Made by a program: the position numbers and the translations under genes | Shown: positions 28,010-34,045 of the stretch, in pieces | How the letters are laid out: the number at the start of each line of letters is the position of its first letter | How positions within the stretch are numbered: position 1 is the first letter of the stretch | DNA from: Planctomycetota bacterium | Lineage (GTDB): Bacteria; Planctomycetota; SZUA-567; H5-PLA8 | DNA: 64,000 nucleotides | Direction of reading: 5' to 3' | Assembly (NCBI GenBank): GCA_027493525.1 | Contig: JAOSKN010000003.1 | Location: forward strand, 1,798,001-1,862,000 | The notes under the pieces: generated by a model | What the model saw: only the letters and a program-made list of their open reading frames with translations | Database searches by the model: none | What the model was told of the DNA's origin: nothing

Positions 28010-29101
28010 TCAGCGCACGTTCTTCATGTTCTCCCGCGCCTGCGCCGCCCAGGAGGAGCCGCTGTAGTTCTGGATCAGCGTGACGTACAGCCCCGCCGCG
28101 CGGCGCTTGTCGCTGGCGCGTGAAGGGAACTTCGAGAGCCGCTGGAAGCACATCCCGGCCTGGAACAGCGACTCCGGCTCGGTCCGTTCGTCCCCGCCGT
28201 ACATCACCGGGATGCGCAGGAACTCGATCACCGCGTCGAGGTACAGTTCCTGGGCCGCGTCGCCGGTCGCCTTGTTGGCCTGTTCGAGCAGCGAATTGCC
28301 GATGATCAGGTGCGCGGTCGCCGCGACCACGGGAATGTCGCCGGAATCCAGCGCCTGCTCGGCCATCTGCTGCGCCTTGGCGAAGTCCTTCTTCTCCACG
28401 GCGCAGCGGGCCACGCCCAGCTTCGCCAGCGCGCGGGTCTCGTTGTCGGCGGCGGTGCGGGCCGCTTCCTCGTACTTCGCCGCCGCCGCGTCGGCCTTGC
28501 CCTGCGCGCGCAGCATGTCCGCCTCCAGGCAGGTCGCCTTCGCCGCCATCGCCGCGCCCTGGCCCTTCAGCTTGGACAACAGGTCGGGTACCTCCTTGAA
28601 CTGCCCCGACTGGATCGCCGAATCCACCAGCCGCTCCGTCACCTTCGGCAGGTACCGCGACTTGGGGAACTTGGTCATGAACTCGCGGAGCACGTTCGCC
28701 GCGTCCTGGGGCTTGCCGGCGCGGTACAGGCAGTCCCCCGCGAGGAAGTAAATGTACGGCAGCATCACCGGGCGGATGCCCGAATTGCGCACCACCTCCG
28801 GCTGCGTCATCACCTGGAACGCCGCCGCCGCGTCGGCGAAGTTCCCCGAGCGAATCTCGCGCTGCCCTTCCATCCACTCCTGCGTCGCGATGTCCCACTT
28901 GATCTCCACGACGTCGTTCACGTCGAGGGTCATCTTCCCGCCGCCCCCGATCGAGACTTCCACGCCGTCGAGGTCGTCCTTGTTCACGCTCCCCTGGACG
29001 GGCTCGCCCTTCTTCACCACCACCGTGTCGCTGGCCGCATGAACCGTCCACGCTCCAAGCACCGCCAGGATCAGCCCAGCCTTCACATGCAATCCGCGCA
29101 T
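28010..29101 (-). CDS. Secreted TPR-repeat protein
   Basis: The 363-residue precursor has a signal peptide (LILAVLGAWTVHA) and a short beta region (VVVKKGEPVQGSV, VEVSIGGGGKMTLDVNDVVEI). Its helix pairs are of BamD/tol-pal type: YIYFLAGDCLYRAGKPQDA, ALAKLGVARCAVEKKDF and AGLYVTLIQNYSGSSW. The beta start resembles the GKV.GEV.V domains seen before TPRs in exported proteins of this kind. Its function is unknown, perhaps periplasmic assembly. A well-matched promoter upstream and a terminator downstream mark it as a single-gene transcript. Confidence 0.7.
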   Translation of the reverse strand: MRGLHVKAGLILAVLGAWTVHAASDTVVVKKGEPVQGSVNKDDLDGVEVSIGGGGKMTLDVNDVVEIKWDIATQEWMEGQREIRSGNFADAAAAFQVMTQPEVVRNSGIRPVMLPYIYFLAGDCLYRAGKPQDAANVLREFMTKFPKSRYLPKVTERLVDSAIQSGQFKEVPDLLSKLKGQGAAMAAKATCLEADMLRAQGKADAAAAKYEEAARTAADNETRALAKLGVARCAVEKKDFAKAQQMAEQALDSGDIPVVAATAHLIIGNSLLEQANKATGDAAQELYLDAVIEFLRIPVMYGGDERTEPESLFQAGMCFQRLSKFPSRASDKRRAAGLYVTLIQNYSGSSWAAQARENMKNVR

Positions 29102-29425
29102 CGCTGCCCATCCTCCAAACAGGGGCGCCCGACCCGCCTTCGCGAGCCCCGGCGACCGTTCAACTCCTGGTATCTGAGAACGTTATAGTAACAGTCCAGG
29201 CTCCAGGCAAGGACCAAAGCCGCTCCGCGAGCCCCCACGCTGCGGACAGAATCCTCCGCAGGTTTACCGTACAAGGTGCAGGTTCCTTGCAGGATTCCTG
29301 GAAGATTTCGCGGCGTATCTTCAGGTTCGCTCGACCTATCTCTCGCTACAAGAGCCTTGTTCGCCATTCCCGACCGCTCGTTCGACGCCGCACCTCCGCC
29401 ACGCCGCCGGCATTGAAACCGTCTC
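29102..29425. other. Intergenic region upstream of the TPR gene
   Basis: Apart from the promoter at 29182-29210 these 324 bases hold no supported gene. They also form the downstream region of rsmI; no terminator hairpin was recognised for rsmI. Confidence 0.4.
29182..29210 (-). promoter_or_regulatory. Sigma-70-like promoter for the 28010-29101 gene
   Basis: On the minus strand TTGCCT (complement of 29205-29210), 17 bases and TATAAC (complement of 29182-29187) form a good promoter about 80 bp upstream of the start codon. Confidence 0.6.
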
Positions 29426-30139
29426 TCAGGCTTCTTCCCGCGATTCGTCGAGGTCCGCCCCCGCGATCAGAATCGTGCACTCCCCCTTTAGGTCCTCGGC
29501 ATGCGGGCCGGCCAGCCGCCCCGCCAGTTCGCCCAGCGTCCCGCGCAGGAAAGTCTCGTGCCGCTTGGTCAGTTCCCGGGCCAGGCAGGCCGGGCGCCCG
29601 GCGCCGAAGGCCTCAACCAGTTCCCCCCACACCTTCGGCACCCGCTGGGGCGACTCGTAAAAAATGAGCGTCTCGCCGCGCTCGCGCAGCCGCGCCAGGA
29701 GTTTCCCGCGCGCGCCGGGCTTCTTGGGCAGAAAGCCGTGGAAGGAGAAGGCGTGCACGGGCAGGCCGCTGCCGGCCAGCGCCGCCACCGCCGCGCACGC
29801 GCCCGGAACGGGCACGACCGCCACGCCCGCCTCAATGGCCGCGCGGACCAGCCGGTATCCGGGATCGCTCACCAGCGGCGTCCCGCTCTCGCTGAAGAGC
29901 GCGACGTCCTTGCCGGCGCGCAGGTCGCCGGCCAGCCGCGCCGACATGCCGTGTTCGTTGTGCTCGCCGTAGCTCAACAACGCCCGTCCGGCGAGCGGAA
30001 TCTCGAGGGCGCTCAGCAGCCGCCGCGCGGTGCGGGTGTCCTCGGCCGCCAGGATCTCCGCCTTGCGCAGGAGTTCCTCGGCGCGGCGCGTGAGGTCGCC
30101 CAGGTTTCCGATGGGCGTGGCGATGAGATAGAGCGGCAT
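29426..30139 (-). CDS. rsmI: 16S rRNA (cytidine-1402-2'-O)-methyltransferase
   Basis: The 237-residue protein is a SPOUT-unrelated, tetrapyrrole-methylase-fold enzyme that 2'-O-methylates C1402 in the decoding centre. Family motifs are LYLIATPIGNLGD at the start, ILAAEDTRTARRLL, YGEHNE, ALFSESGTPLVSDPGYRLV, VPVPGACAAVAAL and FYESPQRV. The length is somewhat short of the common ~280 because the extra C-terminal domain is absent. It follows the RRM-protein terminator and is probably transcribed separately. Confidence 0.93.
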   Translation of the reverse strand: MPLYLIATPIGNLGDLTRRAEELLRKAEILAAEDTRTARRLLSALEIPLAGRALLSYGEHNEHGMSARLAGDLRAGKDVALFSESGTPLVSDPGYRLVRAAIEAGVAVVPVPGACAAVAALAGSGLPVHAFSFHGFLPKKPGARGKLLARLRERGETLIFYESPQRVPKVWGELVEAFGAGRPACLARELTKRHETFLRGTLGELAGRLAGPHAEDLKGECTILIAGADLDESREEA

Positions 30140-30227
30140 GCCGCGATTCTAGATTTCGAATGCGGGATTGGAAGCGCATGCGCGGCAGCGGAAATCCGGC
30201 TCGAATCCTTGCGCGCGCGAGCGGGGC

Positions 30228-30262
30228 AAAAAAAAGGGGCGAACCCGAAGGTTCGCCCCTTT
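30228..30262 (-). terminator. Rho-independent terminator with UUCG loop
   Basis: On the minus strand a 13-bp perfect stem (AAAGGGGCGAACC with its complement) closes a TTCG tetraloop and is followed by eight T. It ends the RRM-protein transcript. Confidence 0.92.
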
Positions 30263-30295
30263 GCGCCAGCATGGTAAAGGTTGCGCTTGAACCGC

Positions 30296-30721
30296 TTAGT
30301 AGCGTCCGCCGCCGCCGCCGCCACGGCCGCCGTAACCGCCGCCGCCGCCGCCACGACCGCCGTATCCGCCCCCACCACCGCCGCCGCCGTAGCCGCCACC
30401 ACCGCCACGGCCGCCACCGTACCCGCCGCCGCCGCCGCCGTAACCGCCACGGCCGCCGCCGCCAGCTCGGTTCTCCTTCGGGCGCGCTTCGTTGACGGTG
30501 ATCGCGCGTCCTTCGAGATCCTTGCCATTCAGCGCGGTGATCGCCGCCTTCGCTTCTTCGTCGCTGCCCATCTCCACGAACCCGAAGCCCTTCGAGCGGC
30601 CGGTGTCGCGGTCCATGATGATCTGCGCGGACTGCACGCTGCCGTGGGCGGCAAACAAGTCCTTGAGATCGTCATCGGTCAGTGAATACGGCAGGTTGCC
30701 CACGTAAATCTTCTTGCCCAT
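30296..30721 (-). CDS. RRM RNA-binding protein with Gly/Tyr-rich tail
   Basis: Residues 1-80 are one RRM: RNP2 IYVGNL (5-10) and RNP1 KGFGFVEM (44-51) carry the aromatic residues that stack on RNA. Residues ~84-141 are almost only Gly with Tyr and Arg (GGYGGGGGG, RGGGGG). This is the layout of bacterial glycine-rich RRM proteins, which are often cold-induced RNA chaperones and resemble plant GRPs. GAGGAG precedes the ATG. A strong terminator with a UUCG loop and a 326-bp leader region suggest a highly expressed single-gene unit. Confidence 0.93.
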   Translation of the reverse strand: MGKKIYVGNLPYSLTDDDLKDLFAAHGSVQSAQIIMDRDTGRSKGFGFVEMGSDEEAKAAITALNGKDLEGRAITVNEARPKENRAGGGGRGGYGGGGGGYGGGRGGGGGYGGGGGGGGYGGRGGGGGGYGGRGGGGGGRY

Positions 30722-31047
30722 GCACTTGCTCCTCTAAAATGCCGCACCATCGCCCCGCCCTTCCAAGGGTCGCGCCGACGGTCGGTGAGATTCGGGTGGA
30801 TTCGGAAGCTGCTCCCGCTCGACTTATGTCCATTCCGACGGGCTGCCATACGAGAACGGGAGCGCGGTCGGTAACTGCTCTATACTCCCCGATTCCCGCC
30901 TATTATTCAACTACCCGAACTTCAGAATGCTGCGCCAGGCCAAACCCCGCCCTTCGAATCATCCGCCGGAGTACGAGGCGCTCCTTTGGATTCAAAGCCA
31001 GCCATCAGCCAATTACGTAACGTTTTACGATGCAAGATGTTGCGTCA
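30722..31047. other. Intergenic region upstream of the RRM gene
   Basis: These 326 bases between the RRM gene and purQ (both minus strand) encode nothing convincing. They form the RRM promoter and 5' leader and the purQ 3' region. TTGAAT and TATAGA-like words exist on the minus strand (about 30880-30920), but their spacing of about 20 is poor. Confidence 0.35.
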
Positions 31048-31881
31048 TCAACTCCGTGCAAACGTCACGGCATTGCGGAACAGGAACATCCCCTCGCCGT
31101 CCTCGGCCAACCCTTCGCGCGTCCAGCGCGGATGCTGCCACGGCAGCGCGTGCCGCTCGGGATGCGGCATCAACCCCAGCACGCGCCCGGTCTCGTCGGT
31201 GATCCCGGCGATATCCGCCTGGCTGCCGTTGGGGTTCTCGGGATACTGCGGCTTGGCTCCGTTGGCGCCGGCGTAGCGGAACGCGACCTGCCTCGAATCG
31301 ACGATCCGCTGAAGCGTCGCCTTGTCGCGCGCCACGAACTTGCCTTCGCCGTGCGCGACCGGAAACGTTACGTGCCGCCCGGCCTGCCCGGTCAGGAACG
31401 GTGAGCTGCTCTCGGCAACCTCCAGCCGGACCCAGCGGTCCTCGAAGCGCTGGGAGTCGTTGAAGGTCAGCGTCGCGGCCCAGTCCGCCGTGGCGATTGC
31501 GGATTGCGAATTGCGAATTGCGGATTGGTTTGACTCGCTACGGTAACTCGGCCCCGGCAGCAACCCCGTCTTCACCAGCACTTGGAAACCGTTGCAGATC
31601 CCGATGGCCAGCCCGCCGCGCTCGACGAAGCGCGCGAAGGGTTCGGCCAGCCGCCGCGTGATCTCGTGCGCCAGCACCACCCCGCTGCCCAGGTCGTCGC
31701 CGTAGGAGAATCCGCCGGGCAGGACCAGGATCGCATGCGCGTCCAGCAGCGCGGGCGCCTCGCCAAGCCGCCGCACGTGGACGGCCTCCACCGTCGCGCC
31801 GGCGCGCTCGAAGGCGAAGCGCGTCTCCTCGTCGCAATTGGTCCCGGCGGTGCGCAGCAGCAGCACGGAAGGCTGGCTCAT
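31048..31881 (-). CDS. purQ: Phosphoribosylformylglycinamidine synthase glutaminase subunit PurQ
   Basis: PurQ supplies ammonia from glutamine to PurL in purine synthesis. Motifs: TAGTNCDEET, LVLPGGFSYGDDLGSG, nucleophile C96 in IGICNGFQVL, HGEGKF, and GLMPHPERH with the catalytic His and Glu. The 277-residue chain is longer than usual because a segment after GLLPG contains NQSAIRNSQSAIA, encoded by four tandem heptamers (31499-31526). The start codon is only 6 bp after the stop of the DUF5615 gene, and the first 121 bp are duplicated at 32579-32699. The Shine-Dalgarno here is weak compared with GGAGAGGAG before the remnant copy. Confidence 0.93.
   Translation of the reverse strand: MSQPSVLLLRTAGTNCDEETRFAFERAGATVEAVHVRRLGEAPALLDAHAILVLPGGFSYGDDLGSGVVLAHEITRRLAEPFARFVERGGLAIGICNGFQVLVKTGLLPGPSYRSESNQSAIRNSQSAIATADWAATLTFNDSQRFEDRWVRLEVAESSSPFLTGQAGRHVTFPVAHGEGKFVARDKATLQRIVDSRQVAFRYAGANGAKPQYPENPNGSQADIAGITDETGRVLGLMPHPERHALPWQHPRWTREGLAEDGEGMFLFRNAVTFARS
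31499..31526. repeat. Four tandem heptamers inserted in purQ
   Basis: GCGGATT-GCGAATT-GCGAATT-GCGGATT runs without gap inside purQ, preceded by a partial GCGATT. The reading frame is kept. The same word makes up the intergenic repeat at 16575-16600. Confidence 0.85.
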
Positions 31882-31882
31882 G
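31762..31882. repeat. 121-bp direct repeat, copy in intact purQ
   Basis: These 121 bases cover the purQ start codon and about the first 40 codons. They are identical, base for base, to 32579-32699. The 696 bases between the copies hold exactly one DUF433/DUF5615 pair. Confidence 0.97.
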
Positions 31883-31887
31883 GCATC

Positions 31888-32265
31888 CTATTCCCCAGCC
31901 TCGGCATCGGACTGATGAATCCGAATCCGGCCCACTTCCACGATCCAGAGCCTGCCCTCGATCGATTCGCGCCGCAGTCCGCCAACCAGAGTCCGGATCG
32001 CGGCGTGGAGGGTCGCGCGCGTGGCCGGCGCGGGAGGGCGCAGGACCGCCAAGCCGGAATGCCGTTCGGGATCGAACCGCATGGGATTGGCGAAGTCGAG
32101 GTCCATGGTGACGAGGCATCTTCGTTCGTTGCGGCACACCTCGGCCAGCTTGGCATCCTCCGTGCCTTCCAGACCTTGCTCGCGCACGGTGGACACGTCG
32201 TGGCCGGCATCGCGGAAAAGCTGGATGCCCCGGGAGCCCAGGTTTTCGTCTAGCTTCAACTTCAC
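31888..32265 (-). CDS. DUF5615 PIN-like toxin
   Basis: The 125-residue protein begins MKLKLDENLG and continues RDAGHDVSTVREQGLEG, CLVTMDLDFANPMRF and HSGLAVLRP, the standard DUF5615 pattern. The fold is PIN-like, with acidic residues (D6, E7 and the D of TMDLDF) expected to form a nuclease site. It overlaps the upstream DUF433 gene by the four bases ATGA, so the two are translationally coupled as in known toxin-antitoxin pairs of these families. Its stop lies 6 bp before the purQ start, tying purQ to this operon. Confidence 0.87.
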   Translation of the reverse strand: MKLKLDENLGSRGIQLFRDAGHDVSTVREQGLEGTEDAKLAEVCRNERRCLVTMDLDFANPMRFDPERHSGLAVLRPPAPATRATLHAAIRTLVGGLRRESIEGRLWIVEVGRIRIHQSDAEAGE

Positions 32266-32522
32266 GCGCTCTGGCCCGCTGGAATGTCCACCACGCGCTC
32301 TCGCGACATCTCCGCGGCGTAGGCCAGGCAGGCGAGGATGTCGTTGCGTTCCAACCCCGGGTATTCCGCGAGGACCTCCTCAGGCGTCGCCCCCTCGGCC
32401 AGGAAATCGAGGACCAGGGAAACCCAGATGCGATGCCCGCGGACGCACGGCTTCCCGAAACAAACCCGCGGGTCGATCGAAATCCGCTGCAAGAGGGTTT
32501 TGCGATCCATAACGTCTTCCAT
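32262..32522 (-). CDS. DUF433 antitoxin
   Basis: The 86-residue protein carries the DUF433 helix-turn-helix pattern: ISIDPRVCFGKPCVRGHRIW, LVLDFLAEGATPEEVLAEYP and DILACLAYAAEM. DUF433 proteins pair with DUF5615 PIN-like toxins and are thought to neutralise them and bind the operon promoter. ATG 32522 has AAGGG eight bases upstream; a second in-frame ATG at 32510 is possible. It is the first gene of the cassette between the two 121-bp repeats. Confidence 0.87.
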   Translation of the reverse strand: MEDVMDRKTLLQRISIDPRVCFGKPCVRGHRIWVSLVLDFLAEGATPEEVLAEYPGLERNDILACLAYAAEMSRERVVDIPAGQSA

Positions 32523-32542
32523 CCTGCGTGCCCTTGATTACC

Positions 32543-32698
32543 TTACACCCTGGACCCGAAACACCGCAAGACCCCTCGGCCAAGCCGCCGCACGTGGACG
32601 GCCTCCACCGTCGCGCCGGCGCGCTCGAAGGCGAAGCGCGTCTCCTCGTCGCAATTGGTCCCGGCGGTGCGCAGCAGCAGCACGGAAGGCTGGCTCAT
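32543..32698 (-). pseudogene. purQ 5' remnant
   Basis: This frame starts with the same 40 codons as intact purQ (MSQPSVLLLRTAGTNCDEE...) and then runs into unrelated sequence, stopping after 51 codons. It keeps the better ribosome site (GGAGAGGAG just before ATG 32698). It is probably the original purQ start, cut off from the rest of the gene by the inserted toxin-antitoxin cassette. Confidence 0.85.
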
Positions 32699-32699
32699 G
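32579..32699. repeat. 121-bp direct repeat, copy in purQ remnant
   Basis: Identical to 31762-31882. Just outside, five more bases (CCTCG) match if one G is skipped; beyond that the two flanks differ. Confidence 0.97.
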
Positions 32700-32722
32700 A
32701 ACTCCTCTCCGGCAAACTCGGC

Positions 32723-33121
32723 TTAAGGCCTGACCTGAAATCCTTCGCGGCGAAAATCCTCGTCAAGGGTCACGGCCTCTCGAATCCCCAAGCGCCTCAT
32801 CAGGACAAAGGACGTGCAGTCCGTAAAGCTGTAGGACTTGTCCTCGCGCTGCCGGAAAAGCTCCCAGGCCGCCCGCTCGTCTTCCAACGAAACGCGCAGC
32901 AGGTTCACCACGCTGGAATCCAGCAACGTCTGCCCCATGCACACGGCAACGTCATGTCGGAACGAGTACCCGAGCAAGGTCACGGCCTCATCGAAGACGA
33001 AATTGGTGGTCAGCAAGCGTCCCTTCCACGATTCAAGCGCCTTCGAAACGGACCCGTGATCTTGCTCGCCCCGATTGGCGTAAGCGATCCAGGCGCTGGT
33101 ATCCACGAAAATGCGCCGCAC
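32723..33121 (-). CDS. vapC: VapC-type PIN-domain ribonuclease toxin
   Basis: The 132-residue PIN protein reads MRRIFVDTSAWIAYANRG (D7 is the first acidic ligand), NFVFDEAVTLL, YSFTDCTSFVLMRR and AVTLDEDFRREGF, giving the usual four acidic residues. VapC toxins cleave tRNA or rRNA to arrest growth. The cognate antitoxin gene ends 2 bp upstream. Downstream lies the purQ remnant, so this pair was already next to purQ before the second cassette arrived, or arrived independently. Confidence 0.88.
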   Translation of the reverse strand: MRRIFVDTSAWIAYANRGEQDHGSVSKALESWKGRLLTTNFVFDEAVTLLGYSFRHDVAVCMGQTLLDSSVVNLLRVSLEDERAAWELFRQREDKSYSFTDCTSFVLMRRLGIREAVTLDEDFRREGFQVRP

Positions 33122-33123
33122 GC

Positions 33124-33357
33124 CTAGCGCTTGCCTTTCCCATACAGGATGCGGTCATGATCCCGGCCGCGTACCTGGGGATCGCTGAAGATGCCCTTGA
33201 TCGCCCTCAGGCCTTTCGCGCCGGATTTCTTCGAACCGGCGAACTCACGATCCAGGAGTTCGCGGAGCAGCTCCGAGACGCTCTTGCCTTCACGCTCGGC
33301 TCGCGCCTTGAGCACTTCGTGCTGCCACTCTTCGATCAGGACCTGCGCGCGGTGCAT
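33124..33357 (-). CDS. vapB: VapB-like antitoxin (ribbon-helix-helix)
   Basis: The 77-residue protein starts HRAQVLIEEWQHEVLKARAE, then GKSVSELLRELLDREF, which is a ribbon-helix-helix DNA-binding unit. A basic C-terminal tail (ILYGKGKR) is the likely toxin-binding part. GGGAGG stands six bases before ATG 33357. Three tandem heptamers upstream (33378-33398) could be its operator. It forms a two-gene unit with vapC. Confidence 0.85.
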   Translation of the reverse strand: MHRAQVLIEEWQHEVLKARAEREGKSVSELLRELLDREFAGSKKSGAKGLRAIKGIFSDPQVRGRDHDRILYGKGKR

Positions 33358-33377
33358 GGGGCGCCTCCCTCTCTTGT

Positions 33378-33398
33378 ACTACACAATACACCTTACAC
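33378..33398 (-). promoter_or_regulatory. Candidate VapB operator: three tandem heptamers
   Basis: On the minus strand GTGTAAG, GTGTATT and GTGTAGT follow one another without gaps about 20 bp upstream of vapB. Tandem short repeats of this sort are typical binding sites of ribbon-helix-helix autorepressors. Confidence 0.5.
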
Positions 33399-33430
33399 AC
33401 CGCGCGCGCGGGATCAACCGCAGCCCGGTC

Positions 33431-33928
33431 TTACATCGGCGCGTCGGCCGTCGGGCCGTACACGCTCGGCAGCTTCACATTCCGCATGCGCAGATAGACC
33501 GTCAACTGCCCGCGATGGTGAACCGTGTGGTTCATGATGAACCCGCGCAGCACCGCGATCTTCGGCATGCTCATGTGGACCTTCCCGCGAACCTTCATCG
33601 TCCACGGCTTCAGCAATTCCTCGTTCGACGTCTCGGCCATCACCGCCTTGGCCTTGGCCACGTTCTGGTCGAAGGCCTCCAGCAGTTCCTTCTTCGTCTT
33701 CGGCGTGAAGGGCCTGTACTCGTCCGGGTTCATGTCCATCCCGTCCTGCTTCAGCGTCACCTCGGTCCAGCCGGGGTTTTCGGCCAGGTGCCCGGCCAGC
33801 ACGCCCAGGGACATGGACTTCTCGTGCGGCTTCCAGCCGAAGTCCGCTTCAGGGACCAGTTCCAGCAGCTTGCGCGTCGTCGCGCATTCGTGTTCGTACT
33901 CCCCCAGAATCCCGTCGATGATCCGCAT
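33431..33928 (-). CDS. DinB-family protein
   Basis: The 165-residue protein is a DinB/YfiT-like four-helix bundle. The metal-binding histidines are visible in SLGVLAGHLAENPGW and in NHTVHHRGQLTVYLRM. Members include bacillithiol or mycothiol S-transferases and many uncharacterised proteins. It stands between purL and vapBC on the minus strand and has no evident role in purine synthesis. Confidence 0.9.
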   Translation of the reverse strand: MRIIDGILGEYEHECATTRKLLELVPEADFGWKPHEKSMSLGVLAGHLAENPGWTEVTLKQDGMDMNPDEYRPFTPKTKKELLEAFDQNVAKAKAVMAETSNEELLKPWTMKVRGKVHMSMPKIAVLRGFIMNHTVHHRGQLTVYLRMRNVKLPSVYGPTADAPM

Positions 33929-34045
33929 GCTCGATCTCCTTTGTGCAGGGCCTGAAGGCCACCCTATGAGGCGTACTTATATAAGGGAGAAAGCTCGTGC
34001 GAGTATTCCATCAAATCGGCTTTCCGTACGAAATTCCTGAAGCAT

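Noticed and set aside
30299..30470. CRISPR-like repeat array
   Set aside because: The short GGC/GCC repeats encode the Gly-rich tail of the RRM protein; there are no spacers.
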